A stretch of DNA of 64,000 bases from Mesostigma viride (Eukaryota > Streptophyta > Mesostigmatophyceae > Mesostigmatales > Mesostigmataceae). The stretch is from positions 831,076 to 895,075 of the forward strand of contig RPFO01000104.1 of NCBI GenBank assembly GCA_009746045.1, read 5' to 3'. The position numbers and the translations under genes are program-made. This document shows, in pieces, positions 41,143-51,588 of the stretch; within the stretch, counting starts at the first letter, position 1; each line of letters starts with the position of its first letter. The notes beneath the pieces are model-generated. The model worked only from the letters and a program-made list of their open reading frames with translations, did no database searches and had not been told where the DNA came from.

Positions 41143-42530
41143 ATGGCAACCAACGCGCCTCGACGCAACGCAGCCTGGCGGCTGCGCTCGGCAATGAAAA
41201 TACGTCTGCAGCTCAGGCTGCAGCTTCGCCATCAGGTCCGGCAGGCGGCGATGACACTAGTCGTGCACTGGTGGTCGTCCAGCAACCTCCCGGGCTTCAC
41301 GCCTCGCCATCTGCATCGCCTGACCCCAAGCGCACCCGCTCAGCCGACCAAACAGGAGGGTCACGCCCCTCAGAACCGAGCTTTCGGCCCCGGCCTTTCA
41401 AGGTCGAAGATTACGACTGGGCCAACCCGTCTCCGACCGATGCTATGCGCTGCATCTTCTTCGGGGATTACGCTTCGCTTTACGACCTGTGCCTCCATCT
41501 CCACTACATCAATCGCCTCCCCGGCCCGCGGACGGCGGCCGCTGGGCCAACATCTACCAGCTGTCCGGCTGCCCCCGCCCCCATCTCCAGCACGCCATCC
41601 TCAACTCCCTTCTCCAGCGCTCTGACGGCGAGATCTGGGCTCCATCCCTTTCCGCCCCCACCCTCCGCTCCATCCTCACGGAAGCCTTCCAGCAGCACGT
41701 GACCCCCCTTGCTGCCGACATAGCAGCAATCGGCGGCACGCTGACTGCTGAACTTCCTCACATTTCCACCGCCGCCGCCTCCATGCACCTCTACTGCCAT
41801 TTCCGCCTCCACTGCCGACATCAAAGCCCAGCTCCTCGACCTCGACCAACGCCTTCAAGCCACCGCCAACGCCCTTGAGAGCTTGCATGACACCGCCGGC
41901 CTCACCGCCCAGGCGGTGAAGGACATCGCCGCCCAGCCGGCGCCTGCTGGCCCGGCCGGCGATGCTCCCTCCACCTGGGCGGACTTGCTTAAGCAGCACA
42001 CCACCTCCACCACCTCCACCATCTCGGCACAACAGTCTCACTCAGTGAAGCAACAAGCCCTCGACCTTCGCGAGGAAGCCGACATCGCCCGGCGCAGCCA
42101 CAATGTCATCGTCAAGCACTTCGACCAGCCGGCAGGTGAGACCTCCACGAGCCTTCTTGAGGCATTTAAGCGCGACATTTTGGCCCCCATGCTACTCACT
42201 GGTGAGCTGGACATGTCGGCTGTCCGCCTCCCCCGCGCGTGGGGGAAGGCTGGCCCGGCACCCGTGCTCCTCACCTTTAAGTACATGGCGGACAAGCTGT
42301 CGTTCCGCAAGAAGCTCTCGGAGACTCGCTTCACGCTGGACGACGACTTGACCCTGGCCCAGCAACAGCGGCGACGCGAGCTATGGCCGACCTATACCTT
42401 CAGCTCCAGCAGAGCGCACGGGGGAAGCCGGTATACTGGAGGGGGGCGGTCATCCACGTTGACCACAAGCCCTGGCAGCCCCCCCCTGCCACCTCTGACT
42501 GGGGAATATATACCAGTAGTGTAGATTAGT
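41143..42530 (+). pseudogene. L1-type ORF1 of a diverged subfamily, frameshifted
   Basis: This is the most 5'-complete ORF1 in the window. A possible start MATNAPRRNAAW lies at 41143, then in another frame FRPRPFKVEDYDWANPSPTD and FFGDYASLYDLCLHLHY (from about 41395). A second shift gives VTPLAADIAAIGGTLTAEL (about 41700), a third DTAGLTAQAVKDIAAQ, SHNVIVKHFD, LLEAFKRDILAPM, VRLPRAWGK and FTLDDDLTLAQQQRRRELWP (41883-42400). A last shift disrupts VYWKG. A 3' UTR unlike the 38 kb copy follows, ending with GTGAC-GCA-GTCAC and a TTAA tail at 42871-42894. No ORF2 follows. Confidence 0.75.
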
Positions 42531-42888
42531 CAGGCTTAGCCTCGCGTGTGGCCCACGCGCATGTGCGCCCATAATGGCCCCCATGGATGATGCCTTCAGA
42601 ATTTAGCCACGCCCTGCCTATAATGGGACCCCCATGGATGTCGCATTAAGAATTTAGCCATGCTATGCAGTGTAGTGATGAAGGAGACCACCCCCAAGCC
42701 TGTGGGGGCTCCGCGTGTGACCAAGTATGGCATTCATAGCGATTCGGGCCGCGGTGCCCACACCCCTGTAACTAGGACCTAGATAGCTTATACCATCCAT
42801 TCCATCTGGCATCTTCCCCTCCCACTGAGGACTTATGCTCATGTGACGCAGTCACGTGTCTATTAATTAATTAATTAATTAATGCAGT

Positions 42889-43155
42889 GCAGAGAGATGC
42901 TCTCTGTCGAGAAGCCCTGCCCTAGCGCCCTTGTATAGCCATGATGATCTTCCCCCCCATGACATACTCCCCCTTAGCTGGGCATAGTGTGAAGATCATG
43001 AGGGTGCAGGTGCCTTGGTGCACCTAGAGCAAGTGTTGCTTACATTCCCACCCTTGCAGGAAGTAGCCCAGAATGTATTAAAAGCCATATGCCCCCTCTC
43101 AGGGATATGTGCTACATGTACTCCCAACGGAGTTATGCTTCTAATTAATTAATGT
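42889..43155 (+). mobile_element. ORF1-type LINE 3' UTR fragment truncated at the GCAGAGAG hairpin
   Basis: It begins at GCAGTGCAGAGAGATGCTCT immediately after the tail of the preceding element and ends with ACTCCCAACGGAGT and a TTAA tail. Only 3' UTR is present. Confidence 0.75.
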
Positions 43156-43405
43156 ACATGGCCACGGTCTATCTTTTCTACACTACTACTGTTGTATTCC
43201 CCTACATAAGCTGGGGCGTCTGGAGTCGCTGGGGCCGCGGGGGTCGCATGCCAGGGCTTGTGGCTGACGTAGATGGTCGCCCCCTTCCAGTACACCGGCT
43301 GCCCCGCGCCTTGGTCAGACTGCCGGAGCTGGAGGTAGGTCGGCCATAGCTCCCGTCGCCGTTGTTGCTGCGCCAGGGTCAAGTCGTCGTCGAGGGTGGA
43401 CAATA
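43152..43405 (-). pseudogene. L1-type ORF1 C-terminal fragment, minus strand
   Basis: On the minus strand LDDDLTLAQQQRRRELWPTY is followed by VYWKGATIYVSHKPW, then a stop and a few bases of 3' UTR. It is nearly identical to the 38 kb copy and truncated on both sides. It sits tail-to-tail with the preceding plus-strand copy at a TTAA tract. Confidence 0.8.
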
Positions 43406-43545
43406 ATGAATAGCTATAGAGTTGGCTTGTTGATGTAGATAGATTAGCCCGGTAGGGCTGCGAGTACCCATCCATCCATCCATCCATCAGGGTTAACCCG
43501 CGCTCCGTGACTCTGGCCCAACGGGAGCACAAGTTTAATTAACTA
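43406..43545 (+). mobile_element. family B LINE 3' end
   Basis: It contains GATGTAGATAGATTAGCCCG, (CATC)n, GCTCCGTGACTC...CCAACGGGAGCAC and a TTAA tail, matching 30040-30182. The terminal stem here is disrupted by GG (CTCTGGCCCAACGGGAG). Confidence 0.7.
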
Positions 43546-43559
43546 AATAATTAATTAAT

Positions 43560-43800
43560 TGCATCTCAGCAGAGAGTGACTCTCTGCATGGGCAAAGCAT
43601 GACTCAAAATTGCTACAGCTATTGCATGGGTGGGGGTAGGCCCATCACGTAGGCATACATGGCCACGTCGCTAAGCTTTTCTTGTCTACACTACTGCTAT
43701 ACAATCCCCTAGTAGGCTGGGGTGGTTGGGGCCGGTGGCTGGGGCGGCAGGGGTTGCCCGTGCCAGGGCTTGTGGGCGACGTTAGCCTGCATGTCAGCAG
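43560..43800 (-). mobile_element. ORF1-type LINE 3' UTR and ORF1 end, minus strand
   Basis: In reverse orientation: the GCAGAGAG-TCA-CTCTCTGC hairpin, a 3' UTR, and a short remnant of the ORF1 C-terminus. It is joined tail-to-tail with the plus-strand family B end at 43520-43560. Confidence 0.7.
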
Positions 43801-43929
43801 CAACTGCACACAGTCAATTAGTTTTAAGTGAGACAACAAGAGAGACAACTATTCTGTGATCGCTTCTTGAGTAGCCCACAAGACCTTTGCCCAAACCTTT
43901 CACAATATTTTTAGAAATGTTCGAGTGCT

Positions 43930-44430
43930 AGGCATTACTGAAAGTTACTCATGTCCCCGTTGGGGGACCACGGAGCACTGAATTCCCCAATTTAAGACAG
44001 ACTGTGGAAGTCCCCCCAATTAGACGTCAATATGTGCATTAATAAATACACGTAACTGCGCCACGTGAGCATAAGTCCTCAGGGAACTGAATATGGGATG
44101 GGGTGGATGGATGCAGCTATTAACTCGGATTAAATTAAAGTATAGCATGACTCCGGGTTAGGAGATCATTTAGCACGTATTCCCTTGCTAGGTGGATGGA
44201 GGTGGTGGATGTCGGTGGGTGGAGCCGCGAAACCTAACTAAGCTAACTCTAAGCTAATCTAGAAAATCCTAACTCCCGTCTACTCAGCACAGCGCCCCTT
44301 CCTCCTGGGCGGGGGAGCTTGCCCGCACGGGCTGGCGTGTGAGCTGCCTGGACAGTCGTCTGCCACCTCTTCTAATTGTTCTGCATAGCAGTCCAAGCAA
44401 GAGAGAGGGAGGAAATGCGGATGTAGCTAA
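43930..44430 (-). mobile_element. two more LINE 3' ends, minus strand
   Basis: The first (about 43945-44090) has the perfect stem GTCCCC-CAAC-GGGGAC and, upstream of it, the GTGGC-GCA-GTTAC element of the 41-42 kb subfamily. The second (about 44150-44430) is family A: decayed terminal hairpin (CTCCTAACCCGGAG) followed upstream by the 3' UTR and last ORF2 codons. Confidence 0.6.
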
Positions 44431-44489
44431 TATGTCTAGAACCTACAGGGTTGCGGGCACCTGACGGCCCAAATCGCTATGCATGCGAA

Positions 44490-45400
44490 ACTTTGTCGCA
44501 TGCGGAGGCCGGCCCCACCGACCGACTGGGGCCCCACCAATGGGGCCCCATCGATTCGCTTTTGTACTGATTCAATCAGTGTCTCGAGCTCAACTTCGAA
44601 ACTTCGAAACTTCGAAACTTTGAAACTTTGACTTCAATTCAGAGGGCAGGGCCCGAGATTAATTAAGAGGTACCTTGAAATTAAATAAGAGGCATGCCTC
44701 TATCAAGATATATTTTTGGAGGCGAGTTTCTATTGGCGCTAACTCGTAGTATTGGACGACAACATGCCGTTTAATTCATTTCGACTTTTACATTTTCACG
44801 GATTTCAATGTCAAAAAATGATCAATTATATACCCGACTTCTCCGTTAAATCTCTTCAACCGGGATTTAAAACAACCCACGAACGCCGTAGATGCAGATC
44901 CAACGGAGTAAACAACGTCACGACCGACCGCGGCGCCAAATAGTCGCCTAGGTTCCTTTTCTGCGAGCCATTTTACAACGTCGCGCCGCGTCGTGTACCC
45001 AAGCCCTTTTCTGAACGTGAGATGCAAAATCCGCTTGCCAGACCGGGAACTCCGTCCAATACCGTCGTGCAGTACCACCAATGCACTATACGATTCAAAT
45101 CACCGATCAGTCGCTGGAGGTAAACCTCTTATTTAATTTTGCCATCTAGAAACGTCTCCGCGACACTACCGCGACTTCAGTACTTCCGTCACCTGACATG
45201 TTGTCGTACAATAATACAAATAGAAACTCGCCTCCAAAAATATATCTTCATAGAGGCACGCCTCTCATTTAAATTTCAAGGTACCAGTCTCAGCCCCCGC
45301 AGTGCCCCCGCCCTCTGAAGTTTGAAGTTTGAAGCTCAAAAGCCAGTTTTACACCGATTGGGGGGTGGTCAGCCGGTGGCCTTAGTTACTGTCTGCCACC
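44490..45400. mobile_element. long-inverted-repeat (fold-back) element, about 0.9 kb
   Basis: The inner arms 44669-44735 and 45217-45285 match over about 67 bp (GGTACCTTGAAATTAAAT, GGAGGCGAGTTTCTATT), each with a palindrome GAGGCATGCCTC or its variant. Outer, more diverged arms extend to about 44490 and 45400 (TTCAGAGGGC; CGAAACTTCGAAACTT against TTTGAAGTTTGAAG). The interior (44750-45200) has a 97-codon minus-strand frame without a recognised domain. No target duplication is clear. Confidence 0.5.
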
Positions 45401-45459
45401 TATCTTTACGCGGCATTTGCCTCCATTTATAAATTAAACTGCCTCCAGTTATAAATTAT

Positions 45460-45654
45460 ATTAATTAACAACATATCTCCGTGGGGAGCATATCGGTAAC
45501 ACAGATCCCTGAGAAGGTCACATAATTATGGTTTTTAATACATTCTAGGCTACAACCTGCATGTGGGGGATGTAAACACTGAGCCACCTATACTCTGGGT
45601 GCACAAGGTGCACCTGCCGCACCACCATGATGTATCATACCTGAAAGGCCTGGC
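45460..45654 (-). mobile_element. ORF1-type LINE 3' end, minus strand
   Basis: The tail TTAATTAA is followed in reverse by CTCC-CCAC-GGAG, then 3' UTR sequence as at 39411-39600. It has no coding content. Confidence 0.65.
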
Positions 45655-46282
45655 ATGGGTGAAAGTCCAGTAGCGGGACCGCGTCAAGCTGTGCTGCATG
45701 GTAGCTTAGTCCCCAGCTACGAGGCCGATCGATGTGGACCACCGTATCTCCCTGAGTCGCGCCTGGCAGTGACACTTTACGCCAATACAGGGCCCTGCAC
45801 ATGGTGCAAGCCCTTGGGCAAGCTAGAGAAACAGGACCTGTTTAAGGTCCTGGTCTAGCTCCAGGGCTGTTCTTATGTACGGGGCAGAGACGTGGACCCT
45901 CACAGCCGACCTCGGCTAAAAAGCTGGACGGCGTGGTCACCAACATGCTGCGGTCAATTTTCCGTGTGGGATACGCTGCTCACGTCCGCAAGGAGGACTT
46001 ATAACTAGGCATGCCGCCTATCACCAGCACCATCAAGCAGAGGCGCCTGCATCTAGTAGGGCACTTAGCTCGCACCAACCAGGTAGACACAGCTCACGTG
46101 GCCCCTCCGCAGGGCTGCGCCCCGCTCAGCCAGGCAGGCACCTCCTTGTACGAGTGGGCCGGGCCCCGCCAGGCTAGACGCCGCAAGGCCCGCACCTTCA
46201 AGGAGCAGCGGCTAGTAGAGGACATGGGGGGCCTAGGACTCTCCGTGATTTGGAAAAAGGTGATGGACAAGGCCAAGTGGGC
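45655..46282 (+). pseudogene. family B LINE ORF2 C-terminal region, broken
   Basis: Blocks in shifting frames: VQYRDRVKL-like start, LTPKKLDGVV-type stretch, VTNMLRSIFRVGYA, then MPPITSTIKQRRLHLVGHLA, RTNQVDT, ARRRKARTFKEQ and DKAKWA. The sequence is cut at 46282 in the codons for AKWA|QVIEDNE by the LTR that starts TGTTACGTCCC, so the 3' end is not seen. Confidence 0.75.
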
Positions 46283-46950
46283 TGTTACGTCCCAGCCCAG
46301 ACACCTCTAGCCTGAGCTACGTAGCGAAAGATCTACCATGCCGGAATTAGGAAGATTCAAGGTGGCCTAATGCAGATTGCGCTTCACGACTGGGGTCGTG
46401 AGATATCTGGCACCGCGACTTGATGCCAAGCTAATTAATACACACTTATAATGGCTAGCAATACCAATTACAAATGGATAGTTGCCCCAGGTTTAATGTG
46501 TAGGCGTATTCGCACTTATCATTCATCAAACCAAGAGGACGAGACTCTCGTCCTCGGACCAATTTCACCTAGGTCTGCCACTACGCTGGCAAGGGGCGCC
46601 GACATGGCGCCGACCTTCCAAAGCATGCAGTCCACACAAGATCCTCGGGTCGACATCGACCCTCGCCTACAGAATCCACGCATGAGTACAATATCTCAAC
46701 TAGCTATAAAGTACGCAGCGCGGCGCGACTGCACCGGCCCCTAGAAGATACACGCATACAACAACCTAGGCCCAAAATAACTGGTCCGAATCACCCAAAC
46801 TGTCATAGTTCCATACAAAAGTCCTGACCAAGGGACAATTCCCAAATTAAGTCCCGAAATGAGTCCCAAAGTCCTACGGACCATGACAACAAGTCAAACT
46901 ACATAATTTATTCCATTGTTACGTCCGTCCAAAAGGGCCGGGACGTAACA
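46283..46950 (-). mobile_element. Ty3/gypsy-type LTR, 668 bp, minus strand
   Basis: It has 11-bp perfect terminal inverted repeats TGTTACGTCCC and GGGACGTAACA. On the minus strand it is preceded by a purine tract (GGGGGGGAGGAG, 46951-46962), the expected polypurine primer next to a 3' LTR. It shares GCGCCGCGC, GCGTACTTTA and CTGTAGGCGAGGG with the LTR-like sequence at 49969. It contains a perfect hairpin GAGGACGAGA/TCTCGTCCTC at 46533-46553. Confidence 0.7.
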
Positions 46951-48917
46951 CTCCTCCCCCCCACGGGGGTCGGTAGTCCCTACCGTACAAGAGATAGAAA
47001 GGAAACAAGTAAGCTACTATAAGAGTACTATGTCCCAACCCCGGTTCACCCGCGGGTTAGTAATACCAATTCCTCTAGAGGTTGATACACAGGACCAACC
47101 CTGACGTAGTAGCATGAAACAGGATGACAGGATAATTCCGCTATCCGTCATAAAACTCTCACAACCATCTCAGCGACCGCCGTTGTTGGCGCGCCGATCC
47201 ACTGGAACCATCTTAGGGGGCGCCACCGCGTGCCCTATCCCATCCCCATAATAATGCACAGTCCATGTAATCCCGCTCAACCAGTCCTGAGGTCCTGAGC
47301 AGCCTCAAACTTGATGAAATGTTGACCATAGGGGTACTATGTCCCAGCCCTTGTGCACCAACGGGCCAGTGAAACCAGGTCCCCCCAGACTTGCCACGCA
47401 AGGGCAACTCTTTATATATAGCCAATCGGGACTGTCAGCAGGAGGGAATATTTTTCATGCATACAACTTGATGATCCGGCCGACGAGGTGGCCAGTCATG
47501 TATCCCATCCAGCCGAAACCCAGTCCTACAGCGCGACTGATGCGCGTGGTCACACGACGATTAAGAGTACTACTAGCGTCGACGACTGTGAGGCACAGCA
47601 TGCAGTGCAGGCTCCATGCTCAGAAGCGAGGGCGTGCACCAGGAGAATCTGATCCATCGCCTCACTACCGACAGCTGTACGCGTCCTCTCAAATACAGGC
47701 GCGCCGTGAGCCAACCGACCATGCAACGTGGCCGTTCCTGGCCGCCGCTGGAGTGGCTGTATAGCGGGGGAAGCCCTAGCGTGGCCGCTAGAGTGCGCCT
47801 CCCCTGCACCTGCGAACGCATGCAGGTGCCCTCAAGGCCCTAGTGTGTCCACTAGAGTGCGCCCCGCCGTCTCTATCCAGCGCAGGAAACAGGCAAAGTC
47901 GATCAACACCGGAAACTTGGATAATATGGCACGTTAGGTGCCCAAAACTAGCAGGGCCCCAGCGTGTCCACTGGAGTGCGCCCTGCCAACTCCTCCACGA
48001 AGCTGCAGTAGTTTAGGCACAACACCACTCCGGCCGACGTGCATAGACCGGAGCAGTCGCCGGTCCCCGCATTCCTTACTGCCAATGTGCCTGAACTCCA
48101 CCGCAAGCGGGGGAAAACTCCTCAGCTCGCAGTCACACCCTCCGTGACACTTGCACAACAAGAGCACGGTTGATGTTTGCGTAGGCCCATAAGCATGTGA
48201 TGCTCGAGGCCGCCGACGTGGACTGCATAGCGCCCACAATGCCCGCACTTATATAATGCAATGGGCAGGTCGGGGAGTGACACGCCTTGCAGGAACTGCC
48301 GTATCAGTAACGTTGCCCCTGCGAGACACCGTGCTGCTCATGAAGTAGGGCCGAAACAACCCCGCAGTCCCCAACAAGAGCTCCTCGGGCTCGATCGCGC
48401 CCAGCCCCCAGGTGCTCAAGCACATACAGCGATCGTGGACCGGGGTCAATGCCGCGCACGACCGATCACCGCCTGTCCACCCCGCTTGACTGTCTTGCCC
48501 AGGATCCCCATTCCCGCAACAGAAACACGTCCCTAGGTATGCAGTCCCCACCGCGCATCGCCACATCCCCCACTCGAAGCTTGAAGGCCTCTCACCACCC
48601 CTGTACCAGTGCATGGCCATGGAGTAGAGTACGTTTTAAAGCCCACACAGCCCGCCCGCCATGCACATGGAACGCCCTGCTCCGAGTCCCTCATCCATGC
48701 AACCTCGTAGGCGCGCGGACACGAGCCACTTGCACATCACGCTCGATCGGCCTCCACCAGTGGTGTGCACAAGGAACAACTCCCTACCGGGCTCAGCCCA
48801 CAGGAGGGACGCGAACACTGCGCGATGGTAGCCATGCACGAGGTCGCGGGCAGCACTGACTAGGTGCTCAGACTCCAGCAGCTCGATCCTGCCTGCCTCT
48901 CAGTCTCGGCATTACAA
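46951..48917. other. internal region next to the minus-strand LTR, no recognised protein
   Basis: About 2 kb with short open frames on both strands. None shows gag, protease, RT, RNase H or integrase motifs. It may be the interior of a non-autonomous or badly decayed LTR element. Three similar hairpins occur at 47776, 47840 and 47959. Confidence 0.4.
47776..47974. repeat. three dispersed hairpins with paired changes
   Basis: CTAGCGTGGCCGCTAG (47776-47791), CTAGTGTGTCCACTAG (47840-47855) and CCAGCGTGTCCACTGG (47959-47974). Each is followed by GAGTGCGCC. Stem changes between the first two are compensatory; the third has one mismatch. Confidence 0.6.
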
Positions 48918-49686
48918 TTCGTTCAAGTGGCCCGCCGGAGCGGCTGTACAATTTTTCCCAGTGAGCGCGCTGCCAAGTGTACTTGTGGGCAAATTTTTAG
49001 GTGCCCCGTCACTTCGAGGTACTAAAAATTAGGCTACGGTACGAATTCAGCGAATTTCAGCGAATTTTCAGTCGAACCAAAGGAAGTGACGCCAACTACC
49101 AAAAAGTTTCCGTTACGAATTTTCAGCCCAACACTCGCGCAAAATGAAGTGACGGCAACTACCAAAAAGTTTCCGTTACGAATTTTCACTCCCACACGTT
49201 TGCACAAGAGGAAGTGACGGCAACTACCAAAAAGTTTCCGTTACGAATTTTCAGTCCCACACTTCGCGCAAATTTTAGTAGGGCTGCACGCAAGCTACCT
49301 TTCAAAATTTTGCGCTAGTATGGAACGCATTTCATTCGTCTGGAGGAACGCTGCCCGCCAACTACCCCCGTTCAGAAAGTTCCGCCGAAATTTACCCGAG
49401 ATTTGGAAATCTGAACGTCCGCGCAAATTTTAGTAGGGCTGCACGCAAGCTACCTTTCAAAATTTTGCGCAAGTATGGAACGCAATTCATTCGTCCGGAG
49501 GAATGCTGCTCGTCAACTGCCCCCGTTCAGAAAGTTGCGCCGAACTTTACTTGAGATTTGGAAATCTGAACGTGCGGTTGGAGTTTCGCGGGGAAACCCA
49601 AGTTCCCAAGTAATTCACCAATGACGCGCTTCGAACACTTGTCCGCTAAAACCTAAGCAGCCGCTCCGGCTGGCCACTTAAACGAA
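48918..49686. mobile_element. inverted-repeat element with internal tandem repeats
   Basis: Imperfect 29-bp terminal inverted repeats (TTCGTTCAAGTGGCCCGCCG at the left; TTCGTTTAAGTGGCCAGCCG reversed at the right). Inside are about three copies of a 63-65-bp repeat (GAAGTGACGGCAACTACCAA at 49083, 49146, 49211) and two copies of a 155-bp repeat (CGCGCAAATTTTAGTAGGGC at 49265 and 49420). No coding region; superfamily unclear. Confidence 0.5.
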
Positions 49687-49968
49687 ACTTGATGGGTCGC
49701 CGTTACTACAGTCCCCGTGACTCGCCCTCGACGGCCAGATCCCGCACGTCCCATGTACCTCAGTGCTCTGCCATGGCTCAGCGCGCGTCAGCGCCGGGTC
49801 CGCTCAGAGCGGATGTACCGGCCCTATGCAGTGATACCGGGTGTTACTCGGACACCGGCAGTCTGCGGGGCGACAGCGCCACATCATGTGGCATCGGCAC
49901 CATGCACGCGCACTGTTGAGGTGGTGAGACAATGACCGGACACCGCCACCTGCTTCTGATGCAACCAC

Positions 49969-50385
49969 TGTTACGTCGCGTAACAATTCGTTGTAGTTAC
50001 GGACGTAACTTAGGTCTTTTGCCTCAGTTGTCCCTAGGTTTACGTTTAGGCTCCTACCGGGACATTATTGTCTTCGTAACAGTACTGTGGTACATTGGGT
50101 GCCGTTGGGCGCCGCGCCGCGTACTTTACTAGTGGTCCTGATCCTTTGGTAGAATGTAGTGGACCAGCGTGCATCAGTAGATGTAGTGGACCAGCGTGCA
50201 TCTGTAGGCGAGGGCCATGTCGGCCCGAGCGTGTTGGACCGTTGGTGACCATTTATGCGTGTTCTACCCCTTGTGTGTGCACTCGGCGTGTGTTAAATGG
50301 ATTAACACATATAGGCTTGGGTCACGGCAGTGTAGTTGTGTTTCCTTCCTCTATTCCTGGAGTAAACGGGTTTTGGTAAATGGTT
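49969..50385 (+). mobile_element. 5' LTR region of the plus-strand gypsy element
   Basis: It starts TGTTACGTCGCG and shares several blocks with the 46.3-46.9 kb LTR. It has a 29-bp direct repeat (GATGTAGTGGACCAGCGTGC-type) near 50155-50205 and a hairpin GGGCC-ATGTC-GGCCC whose counterpart in the other LTR is GGGTCG-ATGT-CGACCC. The 3' boundary and primer-binding site are not certain because the matching 3' LTR is missing. Confidence 0.55.
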
Positions 50386-50387
50386 GT

Positions 50388-50690
50388 ATGGCGTATTATA
50401 GTAACACATACGTTAATGCATTGAGATCAGCTCCGTCACGTTCGTCTTTCGCCAGAGGTTTGAGTAGAGGAGGCCTGACCAGTTTAGGTAGTATCAGGCC
50501 CATTAGAGGTAGAGGCGGAGGTAGATATCCGCGGCGTAACAATGGTTCCGGAGGAACTTCAGTAGGTAGAGAACAAGACGACGATCCCTTGCCACATACG
50601 CCTTTTCAAGACCCCTTCCGCGTCCAGGAATACGAAGCCGACACGTCCTTGATAGGTAATGGGCGGGTCGCCTTCAAGCTAGGAGAGTAG
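50388..50690 (+). CDS. small RG-rich ORF at the start of the gypsy element
   Basis: It has 100 codons with ATG at 50388. The first half is rich in Arg, Gly and Ser (SRGGLTSLGS, RGRGGGRYPRR) and the second half acidic (REQDDDPLP ... EYEADTSL). RG-rich segments commonly bind RNA. No named family is recognised. It lies between the LTR region and the hybrid-binding-domain ORF and has the T-ending codon bias of the element. It could be an extra element gene or a leader ORF. Confidence 0.4.
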   Translation: MAYYSNTYVNALRSAPSRSSFARGLSRGGLTSLGSIRPIRGRGGGRYPRRNNGSGGTSVGREQDDDPLPHTPFQDPFRVQEYEADTSLIGNGRVAFKLGE

Positions 50691-51071
50691 TGCTGCCCGT
50701 TTCGGGACACGCTCTACCTAGATGCTAGACCTGCTCGCAGCGGATAAACCCTTTCGTAGTTAGCCTGTCCTTCGCCTTGTTTTCCTGCTTACGGTTGCTT
50801 ACTGTCTTAAGATAGGTGATGTCGTAGATAGGTGATGGTTTCGTTTCGGTGTTAGTGAGACGATTAGCGTCTTGGTAGGATCCACCTTTTCCTTCGTGTT
50901 GCTGCTCATTAGACGGCCGCACTCGCAGAAATTCACTGGGTTGCTGACTTTAGGACTACGAGCGCTGGACCGTTGTCGCCCTCGTCATTTCGGTGATCCA
51001 GATAACCCAGCTAAGTCGACTCCTACCCCTTCCACTCCTATCGTGACTACTCAAGAACAAGGTGCGTTACC

Positions 51072-51464
51072 ATGAGCCAGCGGCGATCTTTTACTGCTCC
51101 TTCCCATTCTTCTAGTGATAATAGTCTAGCTAAATATTACGTAGTGATTACGCCTCAATGGTCCTCCATTTTCCTTTCGTGGTCCGACGCTAGGAAGATT
51201 GTTCAGAATCGTGCATACAACGTAATTAGGTATAAGAAATTCATGTCCTTCGAAGAAGCTCAGCAGTTCCTTATAGATCATAGCCAAACAGATTTAGGTC
51301 TGCATGTACGCCCTATTCCTCATGGTCGTCCTCCAGTAGAAGCTCTAGTCTTTGCCACCCCTCCTTCTTCTCCCCCTAAACGGGCTGCATCCTCATCTAG
51401 CTTAGATACTCCTCTCACCTTAGAATTCGGTTCCCTATCCATTACTGTTGTTAAAAAGGATTGA
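51072..51464 (+). CDS. viroplasmin/RNase H1 N-terminal-type hybrid-binding protein
   Basis: It has 130 residues. Residues 21-68 match the hybrid-binding domain of RNase H1 N-termini and the caulimovirus inclusion-body protein family: KYYVV, then IFLSWSDARKIV, then RYKKF and EEAQQFL. The conserved Trp and the KKF motif that contact RNA/DNA hybrid in RNase H1 are present. The C-terminal half is Pro/Ser rich. It precedes gag by 125 bases, in the same strand and with similar codon use, so it appears to be an element gene. A role binding the RNA/DNA hybrid formed during reverse transcription is inference. No RNase H catalytic residues are in this ORF; those are in pol. Confidence 0.75.
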   Translation: MSQRRSFTAPSHSSSDNSLAKYYVVITPQWSSIFLSWSDARKIVQNRAYNVIRYKKFMSFEEAQQFLIDHSQTDLGLHVRPIPHGRPPVEALVFATPPSSPPKRAASSSSLDTPLTLEFGSLSITVVKKD

Positions 51465-51588
51465 GTTAAATTGTTTCCTTCGTTTAAGCCATTAAAAGCT
51501 TTTTCTTTTCTTTCCTTGCCTTAAATTAGGCCTTGTCCTTTATCCTTGTTGCTTTCAGTTAGATTTCTAATCACTTATTGAATTAAAA

